Assembly (NCBI GenBank): GCA_039045975.1
Contig: JBCCJA010000018.1
Coordinates: 1 to 63,719 of the forward strand
DNA: 63,719 nt
Direction: 5' to 3'
DNA from: JBCCJA01 sp039045975
Lineage (GTDB): Bacteria; Planctomycetota; Planctomycetia; Planctomycetales; Planctomycetaceae
Shown: positions 17,747-27,389 of the stretch, piece after piece
Layout: every line of letters begins with the position of its first letter
Numbering within the stretch: position 1 is the stretch's first letter
Translations under genes and position numbers: made by a program
Notes under the pieces: generated by a model
The model's database searches: none
Told to the model about the DNA's origin: nothing
Seen by the model: the letters and a program-made list of their open reading frames with translations, nothing else

Positions 17747-18049
17747 ATGACCACGACCGCGACCGAACATTCAACCCGTTCCGCCGACCTGCCCGCGTTG
17801 CTCTCGCGGGATGAAACCGCCGCTCTGGTCGGTATCTCGACCCCGACCCTCGACCGCCTGAATCGTCGCGGGAAGACGCCCCGGACGCTGACGCTCGGGG
17901 GCCGGCGGCTCTATCGCCGGGCCGACGTCGACCGCTGGATCGAACTCGGCTGCCCCGACCGACGCGAGTTCGACGCCCGCACCAGTGGGACCGACCGCGC
18001 CGCCGACCCGAAACGGCCGAACGGCCGCCGGCCCGCCCGCGAGGGCTGA
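17747..18049 (+). CDS. Excisionase-like helix-turn-helix protein
   Basis: 100 aa DNA-binding protein. The segment LLSRDETAALVGISTPTLDRLNRRGKTPRTLTLGGRRLYRRADVDRWIEL (about residues 18-67) is the MerR-like winged helix used by AlpA/Xis-type proteins. It stands first in an element that continues with a primase, a DUF3987 protein and an integrase, the usual order in planctomycete integrated elements. It may regulate the element's promoter or help excision; which one cannot be told. Confidence 0.8.
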   Translation: MTTTATEHSTRSADLPALLSRDETAALVGISTPTLDRLNRRGKTPRTLTLGGRRLYRRADVDRWIELGCPDRREFDARTSGTDRAADPKRPNGRRPAREG

Positions 18050-18141
18050 GGCCGACGGCCGTTCTTTCTTTTCGCGGCAAACGCCCGCCCGGGTGCAAGC
18101 GGTCCGGGCGTCACCGCCCCATCCTCTACCGAGAAGTATAG

Positions 18142-19338
18142 ATGAACGGCAAAGAATGGGCACGCCGCGAGGCGGGCCGTCTGGCAAGGAATTGGTCGCT
18201 TCCGCCCGCGATCGGGCGACGCGACACGTCGCGCTACGCCGACGACGCGACGATCTTCGCGGTGCGGTCGCCGGTCGACCTGCTGCGAGACCGCGGCGTG
18301 CGGTTCACCGGGCGGGTCAGGTCGCCGTGGCACGAATGCCATGCGGTCGACCGCGAGGACAGACAGCCGTCCGCCGCGGTCCACGCCGAGACCGGCTCCT
18401 ACAAGGACTCCGGCGGCGGCGAGGATCGACGGTTCTGGGACTTGGTCGCCGAACTCGACGGGCTGTCGGACTGGCGGGCGGCCCGCGATCGCGTCGTCCG
18501 GGAGTTAGGACTCGGCGACCCCGACGACCGCCGCGGCAACCCCTACCGGCCCGCACCGCCACGTCCCCGGCCGGAGAAGAACGAGCCGGCCCGGGCCCGG
18601 CGCGATGTCCGACCGTCGCCGGTTTTCCCGACCGTCGAGGCCGCGGCCGACGACCTGCGGCGGATGTTCGACTCGCCGGGGATGCGGTCAAAGGGCTTCG
18701 TCCCCGACGACGGCCCGCCGACGCTGTACCGCTATCACGACGCCGACGGCCGGCTCGTCGGTGCGGTCTGCCGGATCAACGGGACGAAGACCGACGGGTC
18801 GCGGTCGAAGCGGATCAGGCCGCTGCGACGCGACGCGGGCGGGTGGCGACAGGGGGCGATGCCGGCCTCCCGGCCGCTCTATCGGCTGCCGGAACTGATC
18901 GCCACGGCGACCGCAGGACCGGCCCCGGTCGTGCTGGTGGTCGAAGGCGAGAAGGCGGCCGACGCGGTCGCGGGGCTGATCGACGACCTCGGGCGGGCGG
19001 GCCTGTGTTGTCCGTTCGCGGTCGTCACGAACGCCGGCGGGTCGTCGGCGATCGCCCGGACCGACTGGGGGCCGCTGGCGGGCCGCCGGGTGCTGCTGTG
19101 GCCCGACCGCGATGCCGCGGGCCGAAAGTGGCGGGACGGCCTCACGCGGACGCTAAGCGGCCTTCCCGAGCCCGCCCGGGTGCGGTGGCTCGACGTGGCC
19201 AGCCTGTGGCCGGAGGTCGGCGAGGCCGACGACGCCTTCGACTGGATCGAGTCGCGCGACGCGGTCCCGACCGAGATGCTCGTCGACGCGATCCTCGCCG
19301 CGTCGTTTGACCCGCACCGGGAAGGGGGTGCGGCGTGA
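18142..19338 (+). CDS. Toprim-domain primase-like protein of an integrated element
   Basis: 398 aa. The N-terminal region (about 30-115) resembles a degraded CHC2-type primase zinc domain (FTGRVRSPWHECHAVDREDRQPSAAVH...GSYKDSGGGEDRRFWDLVAEL). The C-terminal Toprim domain shows VVLVVEGEKAADAV (catalytic Glu), then RVLLWPDRDAAGRKW (the D-x-D). Such proteins start element DNA replication. The gene overlaps the next by four bases, so the two are coupled. Full zinc-ligand spacing is not seen. Confidence 0.75.
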   Translation: MNGKEWARREAGRLARNWSLPPAIGRRDTSRYADDATIFAVRSPVDLLRDRGVRFTGRVRSPWHECHAVDREDRQPSAAVHAETGSYKDSGGGEDRRFWDLVAELDGLSDWRAARDRVVRELGLGDPDDRRGNPYRPAPPRPRPEKNEPARARRDVRPSPVFPTVEAAADDLRRMFDSPGMRSKGFVPDDGPPTLYRYHDADGRLVGAVCRINGTKTDGSRSKRIRPLRRDAGGWRQGAMPASRPLYRLPELIATATAGPAPVVLVVEGEKAADAVAGLIDDLGRAGLCCPFAVVTNAGGSSAIARTDWGPLAGRRVLLWPDRDAAGRKWRDGLTRTLSGLPEPARVRWLDVASLWPEVGEADDAFDWIESRDAVPTEMLVDAILAASFDPHREGGAA

Positions 19339-20882
19339 GCGACCAGTCGCACGACGCGATCCCCGACGGGCACGAATGGGCGGAGCTGCCGGACGCGAAA
19401 CCCGATGACGGCGCCGAGAGCGACGCCCGCGAGCCGTTCCCGGTCGACGTGCTCCCGGAGCCGCTGCGTTCGATCGCGATCAACCAGTCGGCCCGGCTCG
19501 GGACCTGTCCCTCGGTCCCGGGGCTGACCGGGCTGACGCTCGCGGCCGGGCTCGTCGGCAACGCCCGCACGCTCGCGATCGAGGACGACCACGTCGCCCC
19601 CTGCGTGATCTGGTCGGCCGTGATCGCCGACCCGGGCGAGAAGAAGACGCCGATGCTCTCGCCCCTGATGCGGCCGATCGAGACCGCCGACGCCGCCGCC
19701 ATGCGTCGCTACCGGGACGCCGCCGCGGAGTACGCCGCCGACCAGAAGAAGCGGAAAAACGAGCGGGCCGGCCTCACCCCGCCCGAGCCGGCCGCCCGCA
19801 TGATCGTGAAGAACACGACCGACGCCGCCGTCCTCCGGCTCGTCTCCGAAAATCCCCGCGGGCTCGTCTTCTATCGAGACGAGCTGACCGGCCTGATCGC
19901 GTCGCTCGGGCGGTACGACAAGGGGAAGTCGGGGGCCGACGCCGACGTGTCGTCGTTGTTGGAGGCGTGGACCGCCGAGTCGATGCTCGTCGACCGGGCC
20001 AAGGCGGAGGACTCGTTCGGCGTCGCCCACGTCGCCCTCTCGCTCTGCGGCGGGATTCAGCCCGAGAAGGCCCGCACGCACCTGTCGGGGGAGAACATCG
20101 GCAACGGCTTCGTCGCCCGGTTCCTGCTGACGATGCCGCCGCCGGTCGATCACCGCTGGGCCCGGTCGAAACCGCCGGTCGACGAGGACGCGAAGCGGGC
20201 GTGGGCCGAACGAACGACGCGGCTCCGGGGCCTCGACGTGCGGGAGGACGACCACGGGACTCTCGTCCCGCGGCGACTGGAACTCGACCGTGACGCGACC
20301 GCCGCGTGGCCCGACCTGTGGGACGAACTGGTCCTCGACCGGGCGACGACGCCCCGTCCGCTCTACCTCGCCTCGGCGAAGCTGCGGTCGTATCTGAGTC
20401 GCGTTGCATTGGTGATCGCCTTGATCCGCGACCCCGACACCGTCCGCGTCACCGCCGCCGACCTCGAAGCCTCGTTCGAGATCGTGCGGTGGTGCATGGC
20501 GGAGGCGGAGCGGTACTACCGCTGGTTGCACCGCGAGGACCGGGAGGCGACCGCCCGCGTCGTCGAGTCCAAGCCCGACCGGCTGCTCCGCTGGATCGAC
20601 GAGAAGCACGCCGGCATCGCCCCGCAGTCGGCCGCCGTCGCGGGCGTCCGGATTATTAAGAACGCCGACGAACGCGACGCCGCCGTCCGCGTGCTGGAGG
20701 GCCGCGGCGACATCGTGCGGCGGAAGCTCAAAAAGGCCGGCGACGGCGATCAGGGCGGAGCCGCGGTCTATCTGTGTCGGGCCGACCTCGACGACGCCGC
20801 GATCACCGCCCGCGGGTTCCGGCTCTGTCACGAACTTTCGTCACGTCACGAAGTTTTCGGAGACGACCGGGACGTGGCGTGA
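19335..20882 (+). CDS. DUF3987 domain protein (element replication/helicase-like)
   Basis: 515 aa. DUF3987 proteins are P-loop proteins that accompany Toprim primases in integrated elements and are thought to act in their replication. Visible blocks are FPVDVLPEPLRSIAINQSARLGTCPSVPGLTGLTLAAGLVGNA, VIADPGEKKTPMLSPLMRP (Walker A-like but without a canonical GKS), GLVFYRDELTGLIASLGRYDKGKSG and LSLCGGIQPEKARTHL. The last about 20 residues (CHELSSRHEVFGDDRD) are encoded within an inverted repeat that recurs 80 bp downstream. The start ATG-like GTG overlaps the primase stop. Confidence 0.8.
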   Translation: MSDQSHDAIPDGHEWAELPDAKPDDGAESDAREPFPVDVLPEPLRSIAINQSARLGTCPSVPGLTGLTLAAGLVGNARTLAIEDDHVAPCVIWSAVIADPGEKKTPMLSPLMRPIETADAAAMRRYRDAAAEYAADQKKRKNERAGLTPPEPAARMIVKNTTDAAVLRLVSENPRGLVFYRDELTGLIASLGRYDKGKSGADADVSSLLEAWTAESMLVDRAKAEDSFGVAHVALSLCGGIQPEKARTHLSGENIGNGFVARFLLTMPPPVDHRWARSKPPVDEDAKRAWAERTTRLRGLDVREDDHGTLVPRRLELDRDATAAWPDLWDELVLDRATTPRPLYLASAKLRSYLSRVALVIALIRDPDTVRVTAADLEASFEIVRWCMAEAERYYRWLHREDREATARVVESKPDRLLRWIDEKHAGIAPQSAAVAGVRIIKNADERDAAVRVLEGRGDIVRRKLKKAGDGDQGGAAVYLCRADLDDAAITARGFRLCHELSSRHEVFGDDRDVA

Positions 20883-20977
20883 CGACCGTCCGACCAATGA
20901 TTCGCAGAGCCGACGCCGATCGTGAGCCGCTGCCCGCCAGCCGAAAAAAGTCCGTGACGTGACAAAAGTTCGTGACG
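20826..20977. repeat. Inverted repeat pair between DUF3987 gene and integrase
   Basis: Arm 1 is 20826-20860 and arm 2 is 20941-20977, which is nearly its reverse complement (about 31 of 35 positions, with one 2-nt gap). Each arm itself contains repeats of GTCACGAA / GTCACGTCACG. Arm 1 is coding, the last residues of the DUF3987 protein. The position suggests a replication or recombination site of the element rather than a simple terminator. Confidence 0.75.
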
Positions 20978-21103
20978 GGGGGCGGAGCGTGAACCGTGAT
21001 CGCCGCTCGCCGGCGGGCTCTGAATGAAGATCGCTGACAACTCCCGACCTCTGGCGCGATCCGCTGACGACTGGTAAAGTCTCTCGACCGCATACAAGGC
21101 GAC

Positions 21104-22392
21104 GTGATGGGCCACCTCTATAAAAAAAACACCACGCGATTCGTCGACCCACAGACCGGCAAGCGGACGACGCGGACAAAGTGCCCCGACGCCCGCCGTG
21201 AGGAATCGCGGTCGCCGAAGTGGTGGGGCAAGTGGATCGACGCCGACGGGATCGAGCGGCGGGAGTCGCTCGCGAAAGACAAGTCGGTCGCCCGACAGAT
21301 GCTCGCCGAGCGGGAGCGTGAGGCGGAACGCGGTCGGGCCGGGATATCCGATCCTTTCGCGGTTCACCGAAAGACTCCGCTGGTCGATCACGTCGCGGCG
21401 TTCGGGCGTCACCTCGCGGCGAAAGGGAACACGCCGCGGCACGTCCGTGACACGCTGTCGAAGCTGTCGGCGGCGCTCGTCGAGGGCTGCCGCTTCCGAC
21501 TACTCGACGACCTGCGTCCGGGATCGCTCGCGGAGTATCTCGCCGACCGGCGGGAGGCGGGGCTCGGGGTGGCGACCTCGAATCGGTATCTCGTCGCCTG
21601 CAAGTCGTTCGCGAAGTGGCTCGTTCGTGACCGCCGCCGGCCCGACGACGTGTTCGCCCACTTATCGGCACTGAACGAGCGGACCGACGTGCGGAAGGAA
21701 CGTCGGGCACTGTCCGACGAAGAAGTCGGCCGTTTGCTGACGGCGACCGAGGCGGGACCGCGGAGGGGCGGGCTGAGCGGGCCCGACCGGGCGATGCTGT
21801 ACCGCGTCGCACTCGGGACCGGCGCCCGCGTCAGCGAACTGGCGAGCCTGACCCGGGCCTCCTTCGATCTCGACGGCCCCGCGCCGACCGTCACCATCGA
21901 CGCCGCCTACTCAAGCGTCGGCGGGAGGATGTGATCCCGCTGCGGAGCACCCTCGCGGCCGACCTGTCGGAATGATTCGCCGGCCGTGAGCGTCCCGAAG
22001 TGATCCGATATCCGGCAGCCGCCGCCCCGCGGCCTTCGCGCGTTTGGGAAGGCGGATGGCGAAAGCACGGCGAAGCAGTCCGCGTACTAAAAGCCGACCT
22101 CAACGCGGCCGGCATCCCGTTCGCCGAAGATGAAGGCCGGACGGTCGACTTCCACGCCCTCCGCCACACCTACATCACCAACGTCGTGCGGGGCGGCGCG
22201 AACGTGAAAGACGCCCAGACCCTCGCCCGTCATTCGACCGTGACGCTGACGATCGACCGCTACGCCCACGCCGAACTGCGTGACCTCCGCAACGCCGTCG
22301 AGAGCCTGCCGACGGACACCGCCGCCGAGTCGTGTCGGCGATCGGCACCGACGGACGCGGCGACGCTTTTCGCGATCGCGGTGCCCACATGA
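21104..22392 (+). pseudogene. Tyrosine recombinase (integrase), inactivated by frameshift and stop
   Basis: The N-terminal SAM-like and first catalytic part reads in one frame from 21104 to the stop at 21934. It has KTPLVDHVAAFGRHLAAKGNT, RYLVACKSFAKWL and the first catalytic Arg in LGTGARVSELASL. Around 21910 one base is missing: reading AAG CGT CGG CGG GAG restores KRRREDVIPLRSTLAADLSE. That frame then meets TGA at 21973 where family members have Trp. The C-terminal catalytic box (HALRHTYI, ARHST, Tyr in IDRYAH) is encoded at 22000-22392. Catalytic residues survive in pieces, so the loss is recent. Confidence 0.85.
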
Positions 22393-22849
22393 CCCTGGCA
22401 GAGGGCAGGCCATCGCCTGATCGTCCGACGTGGCCCAGACCGATCGGATGCGATCCGCGATGTGTGACGGCGGAAGCGGGTGATTGATGTCGATCTTCGG
22501 CGGATTCTTGACTTCGGGCCGGCCTATTCGGCCGTTACTGACGCGCCCTCCTTCACGAATCTGTGGCCTATCAGATTCTCTAAAGACCACGGACGCATCC
22601 CGGCGGGGAACTGCCGGGGACGAATCCCGCGGTCGGTTGCGATCGGGTCTCGGTCTCTCGGCTGACCGCCGCCCGTTCGAGGGCCCGCCCGCGTTCAATA
22701 CCGAAACCCCTTTCATTAGGTGACGGGCATGTGTACCAAGTGTCTCGTGAAATGGTGTCCGCCAGGATGCACAAATGTTGGCGTCCGTGAGAGCCGCATC
22801 CACGGACGTCGCCGACGTCCGCCCGAAGCCTGTTACTGATCGAGCCGCC
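22393..22849. other. Intergenic stretch right of the integrase pseudogene
   Basis: About 450 bp with no convincing gene on either strand. It probably contains the right edge of the integrated element and the promoter of the secreted protein that follows, but I could not identify an attachment repeat. Confidence 0.4.
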
Positions 22850-25483
22850 ATGACCCTTACCGTCAGCCGTCCGTGCCGGCCTGTGATCCTCGTGTATCTC
22901 GCCCTGCTTTCGGGCGGGGCGTGTGGCGGGGCCGCCTCCGCGAACGAAGGTGGCCGGGGCGAACGGGGCCCGGTCGTCACGCAGGTCGGCCGTCGGCCGT
23001 TCGACGGCGAGACGTTTACGGGCCGGATCGCGTTCAGCTCCGACGGGAATTTCAACGACGAAGACGACTGGGGCGCGTTCCCGGTCGCGGTCGCGATCCT
23101 CGACGCTTGCGGCGTGACGGACAACTTGGTCCACGTCGATTTCAACAACATCGTGACCGACAACGACGAGCGGTTCGAACGCGAGATGCGGGCCAGCGTG
23201 CTCGGGGCGGCCGAGCGGTACGGCCTCCCGCCCTCGGTGCTGTTCGACTGTCGCGTCGACGCGGACGCGGCCGTCGCGAGTATTACGAACGCGGTCAATG
23301 CGTCTTCCGCCGACGACCCGCTCTATTTCGTTCTGGCCGGCCCGATGGAGGTCCCCTATCAGGGCATCGTTCGGTCGGACCCTGAGAAGCGGAAGTTCGT
23401 GTATTGCATTTCGCACAGCAGCTGGAACGACGGCTTCTTCGGCAGCAGCCAAGATATGGACATCCACAACAAGCGAGACGTGATCCCGAGCGGGGTCAAC
23501 TGGATCCAATGCCCGGACGGTAATAAGGAACTTGCACACCCCGGCGGTGTAGGTCGCGAGTCGACCCCCGAGCAGTGGGGACTTTATGAATGGCTGAAGA
23601 CGTCAGAAGATCCACGTCTCAATTGGATTTATACGCGTTTGGAGGCGGAGCAGCGGTGCGACATCTCCGACGCGACGATGGCTTATTTTCTGCTGACCGG
23701 CGACGACCGGTGTGACCTGAGCGAGTTAAGAAGCCTCATCGATTTTAAGAGGGTGCCGGACGTGATCCCGTACCGTCCGCAGATCCGCTTGGAGGCCGAA
23801 AACTTCCGTACGCTCGACGGTTTCCGGGTCGAAACCGCGGTCCGGAAAGCGTCCCAGCGGGTCAGTCTCGTGATGCCGGCAGGCCGCGTGGGCGGCGTCC
23901 GCACGCCGTTCGACGAGCTCTACGCCGCCGACGGGACATATGACGTGACGATCGGCTTCCACACGGGACGGGACGCGACGCGGGAGCTGCGGCTGTCGGT
24001 CGACGGCGTTCGACAGGGGGAAACGTTCGTGCTGCCCCCGTCGCAGCGGCGGTGGGGGGCGGTGACCGTGCCCGGTGTCGCGTTGGGTCAAGGCGACGAG
24101 ATCGCGATCGAGGTTTCCGGCCCGGGCAGTTCCGGGTTCGGGCTTGATTACGTCGATCTCGAGATCCGAGAAGCCGCGTCGTCGTCCGAAACGGGGACGG
24201 GCACGCCGGTACGCCTCGACGACCCTGCGGCCCTGCCTGGACAGGTCGTCGTGACCGGCGACGCGCCGGGATATCTGAAATATAACGGCGGCGGACCCGT
24301 ATTTTTATGTGGCCCTGATAATCCCGAGGACTTCTTTTTCCGGGGTCAGGAGAACGCGGACGGTACACGTTCGGGCGGCGGCCAGGAGGCAATGATCGCA
24401 CGCCTGGCCGCGTCGGGCGTGAACGCCTTTCACTGCCTGATGACCCGCATGCGGGTCTGCAATATTAAAGATGAGGGCGACGACAGCCATACGCCGTTCG
24501 TCGACCACGCCCCGGCGAAGGGCCTTAACGAAAAGGTTCTCGACCAATGGGACGGCTGGCTGGGCGAACTCGAAAGACACGGAATCGTCGTGCACCTCGA
24601 GTTCTATAACGACGCGACGGACGTCGAACTGATGGGGTGGACGTTCGACGCCGACGGGAACTTGCACCCCGACGAGCACGCCCTGATCGTCGGCATCGTC
24701 GACCGGTTCGAGCATCGCAAAAATATTTTGTGGGGGATCGAGGAGTCCGCAAATAAGCTGCCGAGTTCTCGTACCGCGCACTTCAAAAAGATCGGCGAGG
24801 TGATCGCCGCGGCGGACGATCACAACCATCCGATCGTGCAGAGTTTCGTCGTCCCCGACGATCCGGACGGCGATTTCCCGGAAGGCGGGGTGATGTCGGA
24901 CGCCTATGAGGGCGACCCGCACATCCGCGTCGTGACATGGCTGCACGTCGTCCCGCACCGCCGCGATTACGAGGCCCAACACCGGGAGTATTTAAGGTAT
25001 CGCGAACTCGACGGCAGCCGCTTCGTCGTCATGAAGAACGAGACGTTCAAACACCCGCGGAAGGGTCGTGACAGCCGCATCTACATGTGGTCGTGCGCGA
25101 TGGCCGGGGTGCACACGTTGGAGGCGTATCACAACGCCGAAAAGTCCGACGCGGCGACGCTGCGGGAAGACGGCTTCATCAACAAATTCATGGAGCGGAC
25201 CGACTTCTACGCGATGGATCCACACGACGAGCTGGCCGCGGACGACACGCGTTGGGTCCTGGCCCGGCCGGGGGAAAGTTATATCGCCTATTCCTACGAG
25301 TCGGCCGGGACGCTGGGACTGAAGTCGATGGCGGCGGGCCGGTACGACGTCTCGTGGCTCGATACGGAATCGGGACAGACCGCCGAACGGTCGGCGGTCC
25401 GGGTCGACGGCGGCGATACGGCGTTCGCGGTTCCCGAAGGAATGGGTCGCGAGGTCGTCGTTTACGTCCGTCGGAGGCCGTGA
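22850..25483 (+). CDS. Secreted multidomain protein: nucleoside-hydrolase-like domain + carbohydrate-binding-like domain + glycoside-hydrolase-like domain
   Basis: 877 aa from the ATG at 22850; the signal peptide (VILVYLALLSGGACGGAASA) fixes this start. Residues about 60-300 resemble the nucleoside-hydrolase-like fold, with an Asp cluster in SSDGNFNDEDDWGAFPVAVAIL. Residues about 313-437 begin RLEAENFRTLDGFRVE and look like a CBM6-type jelly roll. Residues about 468-877 (YLKYNGGGPVFLCGPDNPEDFFF, LLERHGIVVHLEFYND-like GELERHGIVVHLEFYND, ILWGIEESANKL, FVVMKNETF) resemble a TIM-barrel glycosidase of the DUF4038 type. The two Glu in GIEES and KNETF are candidate acid/base and nucleophile. Substrate unknown; it likely feeds the sugar locus downstream. 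Confidence 0.65.
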   Translation: MTLTVSRPCRPVILVYLALLSGGACGGAASANEGGRGERGPVVTQVGRRPFDGETFTGRIAFSSDGNFNDEDDWGAFPVAVAILDACGVTDNLVHVDFNNIVTDNDERFEREMRASVLGAAERYGLPPSVLFDCRVDADAAVASITNAVNASSADDPLYFVLAGPMEVPYQGIVRSDPEKRKFVYCISHSSWNDGFFGSSQDMDIHNKRDVIPSGVNWIQCPDGNKELAHPGGVGRESTPEQWGLYEWLKTSEDPRLNWIYTRLEAEQRCDISDATMAYFLLTGDDRCDLSELRSLIDFKRVPDVIPYRPQIRLEAENFRTLDGFRVETAVRKASQRVSLVMPAGRVGGVRTPFDELYAADGTYDVTIGFHTGRDATRELRLSVDGVRQGETFVLPPSQRRWGAVTVPGVALGQGDEIAIEVSGPGSSGFGLDYVDLEIREAASSSETGTGTPVRLDDPAALPGQVVVTGDAPGYLKYNGGGPVFLCGPDNPEDFFFRGQENADGTRSGGGQEAMIARLAASGVNAFHCLMTRMRVCNIKDEGDDSHTPFVDHAPAKGLNEKVLDQWDGWLGELERHGIVVHLEFYNDATDVELMGWTFDADGNLHPDEHALIVGIVDRFEHRKNILWGIEESANKLPSSRTAHFKKIGEVIAAADDHNHPIVQSFVVPDDPDGDFPEGGVMSDAYEGDPHIRVVTWLHVVPHRRDYEAQHREYLRYRELDGSRFVVMKNETFKHPRKGRDSRIYMWSCAMAGVHTLEAYHNAEKSDAATLREDGFINKFMERTDFYAMDPHDELAADDTRWVLARPGESYIAYSYESAGTLGLKSMAAGRYDVSWLDTESGQTAERSAVRVDGGDTAFAVPEGMGREVVVYVRRRP

Positions 25484-25539
25484 ACGGCGGTCGTGCGGTT
25501 GTTGACGGTGCCGGCCATTCGCCCGTTCGGGACGTTTCG

Positions 25540-26187
25540 TCAGCCGGCTCCAGAGGCCGCCGCGACCGCGGCGGCGGCCCGGGTCTTGATCGTGCCGAAA
25601 TCCCTGGCACGGATCGACGCGGGCGGGGCGAACCACGATCCCCCGATCGCGAGGACGTCTTCGAGTTCGCGGTACCTGTCGACGTCGTCGTCGCCGATGC
25701 CGCCGAGCGGGATGAATTTGAGCCCGAGGTGACGGTAGGGGGCGGACAGTGTTCTCAAGAACCGCGGGCCGCCGAGAGGGCCGGCCGGAAAGACCTTGAG
25801 CACTCGGCAGCCGGCCTCGACCGCGAGTTCGATTTCCGAAGCGGTGGAGATGCCCGGCGCGAACGGGAGCCCCGCCCCGCCGGCCGCGTCGACGACCCGC
25901 GGGTTGAAGCCGGGCGCGACGCCGAAGGCGGCACCGATTTGTTTCGCCTCGCCGATCTGCGTCGCGGTCAGGATCGTGCCGACGCCGACACAGAGGCCGT
26001 CGACGTGACGGATCAGTGACGCGGCGGCCTCGAGGGCCGCCGGCGTTCGCAGCGTGACCTCGACGACTTCGACGCCGCCGGCGCGGAGGGCCTCGCCGAG
26101 CGGGACGGCGTCCGACGGGTCTTCGATCGTCACGACGGCGACGATCCGCGTGCGGGCGAGTTGTTCCACGAGGCTGTCGGCGAACAC
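25540..26187 (-). CDS. 2-keto-3-deoxy-6-phosphogluconate aldolase family protein
   Basis: 215 aa class I aldolase of the Eda family, which splits a 2-keto-3-deoxy (phospho)sugar acid into pyruvate and an aldehyde. The Schiff-base lysine is in CRVLKVFPAGPLGGPRFL. The catalytic Glu is in VEVVEVTLRTPAALEAA, and VGVGTILTATQIGEA and GVAPGFNPRVVDAA are typical. The start is GTG at 26187 with GAGGGG upstream. It is 48 bp from the regulator on the same strand and divergent from the catabolic operon, so it probably completes that pathway. Confidence 0.88.
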   Translation of the reverse strand: MFADSLVEQLARTRIVAVVTIEDPSDAVPLGEALRAGGVEVVEVTLRTPAALEAAASLIRHVDGLCVGVGTILTATQIGEAKQIGAAFGVAPGFNPRVVDAAGGAGLPFAPGISTASEIELAVEAGCRVLKVFPAGPLGGPRFLRTLSAPYRHLGLKFIPLGGIGDDDVDRYRELEDVLAIGGSWFAPPASIRARDFGTIKTRAAAAVAAASGAG

Positions 26188-26235
26188 GTGCTTCCCCTCG
26201 TTCGTGGCCGGCGACGGCCGTCGATTCGGGCGGGA

Positions 26236-27273
26236 CTACGTCGTCGCGGCCCAGCCGGGACGGTGCGACGCCCGCAGTACCGGTTGGAGCGGGAAGACCT
26301 GCCGGCGGGCGATCGAGCGGTCCCCGCGGACCCGCTTGGCGATCACCTCGACGGCGGCTGCGACGAACTCGCGCCAGGGAATTCCGACGGTCGGGAGGGC
26401 GACGTCTTCGGCGACGGGCGCGTTGTCGAAACCGACGATGGCGGGCGTCTCGCGTCCGTCACGGCGGCAGAATTCGAGCAGCCCGGCCGCGAGCCGGTCG
26501 TTGCAGCAGAAGACGAACCGCGGCTCGCGGGCGAGCAGGTCGGTCGCGACCGCCTCTGCGTCGGCGTCCGTCCATCCGCCCGCCTCGACGACGTCTTGGC
26601 GGCCGACCGCGAGCGACGAGCGGAAGCCGCGGACGCGGTCGTTGCTCCGCTCGTCGGCGTCGGTGGCGGCGAGGATCGCGACGCGGTCGGTCTTCGTCCG
26701 TCGGCCGGAGAATTGGTCACGGATGATCTGCGCCGCGCAGACGCCGCCCGAGAAGTCGTCGACACAGACGGTGTCGATGCGGGTCGCGGCCAGGCCGTGC
26801 ACCCGCCGGTCGTTCAAAGCCAGCCCGAACGTGCCCGGCTTGTCGGTCGTCGTGTCGCGTTCGGTTTCGTCTTCCCACGTGACGGAGAAGACGTCCGGAT
26901 CGGGGGGCGGGGCGCCCTGCCGGCAGATTTCGAACGGGATCCCCTGCCGCGACAGTTGGTCGCCGAGCAGCGACAGCAGCGCCGCCCCGAAGCTGCGCGG
27001 CCGCTCGGCCCGCCGGTTGAAGCGGAGTTCGACGCGCGTCGGGTGGCCGGCGGCGTCTGCGACGAACGTGCCCGAGCCGTGCCGCGTGACGAGCAGTCCT
27101 TCGTCGGCCAGCTGGCGGATGACGCGGTGCGCGGTCTGGTAGCTGACGCCGTGGCGGCGCGAGATCGCCCGGGCCGACGGGAATTCGTCGCCCCGCTGAT
27201 AAATCGACGTCGTGATGTCGTGCCGCAATTGGTCGGTCACGCGACGGACGCGTTCGGTGGTCGGTCGAGGCAT
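26236..27273 (-). CDS. Transcriptional regulator, GntR-type DNA-binding domain + LacI-type sugar-binding domain
   Basis: 345 aa. Residues about 5-75 are a GntR winged helix (TDQLRHDITTSIYQRGDEFPSARAISRRHGVSYQTAHRVIRQLADEGLLVTRHGSGTFV). The rest is a periplasmic-binding-protein-like effector domain (LGLALNDRRVHGLAATRIDTVCVDDFSGGVCAAQIIRDQ, RFVFCCNDRLAAGLLEFC). This architecture is that of AraR-like sugar-responsive repressors. It is divergent from the SDR-ROK-SIS operon, with an inverted repeat in the shared 116-bp gap, so it most likely represses that operon and itself until its sugar is present. Confidence 0.88.
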   Translation of the reverse strand: MPRPTTERVRRVTDQLRHDITTSIYQRGDEFPSARAISRRHGVSYQTAHRVIRQLADEGLLVTRHGSGTFVADAAGHPTRVELRFNRRAERPRSFGAALLSLLGDQLSRQGIPFEICRQGAPPPDPDVFSVTWEDETERDTTTDKPGTFGLALNDRRVHGLAATRIDTVCVDDFSGGVCAAQIIRDQFSGRRTKTDRVAILAATDADERSNDRVRGFRSSLAVGRQDVVEAGGWTDADAEAVATDLLAREPRFVFCCNDRLAAGLLEFCRRDGRETPAIVGFDNAPVAEDVALPTVGIPWREFVAAAVEVIAKRVRGDRSIARRQVFPLQPVLRASHRPGWAATT

Positions 27274-27283
27274 ATCGCCCGGG

Positions 27284-27309
27284 TGATACCATATCAGTAA
27301 ATGGCATCA
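27284..27309. promoter_or_regulatory. Candidate operator of the GntR/LacI regulator
   Basis: TGATACCAT (27284-27292) and ATGGCATCA (27301-27309) form an inverted repeat matching at 8 of 9 positions, with an 8-nt spacer, in the AT-rich gap between the divergent regulator and SDR genes. Confidence 0.6.
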
Positions 27310-27389
27310 ACTGTCTAATTTTCCGTTGCGGAGAACCGTCAGCCGGCTTAGCGTCGTCTGCGGCCTCCGAAATTGGAACCGGGGACACG

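Noticed and set aside
18879..20831. 650-aa minus-strand open frame
   Set aside because: Antisense to the Toprim and DUF3987 genes, no recognisable domain and biased composition.
22000..22392. Independent 130-aa gene
   Set aside because: It is the C-terminal catalytic half of the disrupted integrase, with no start signal of its own.
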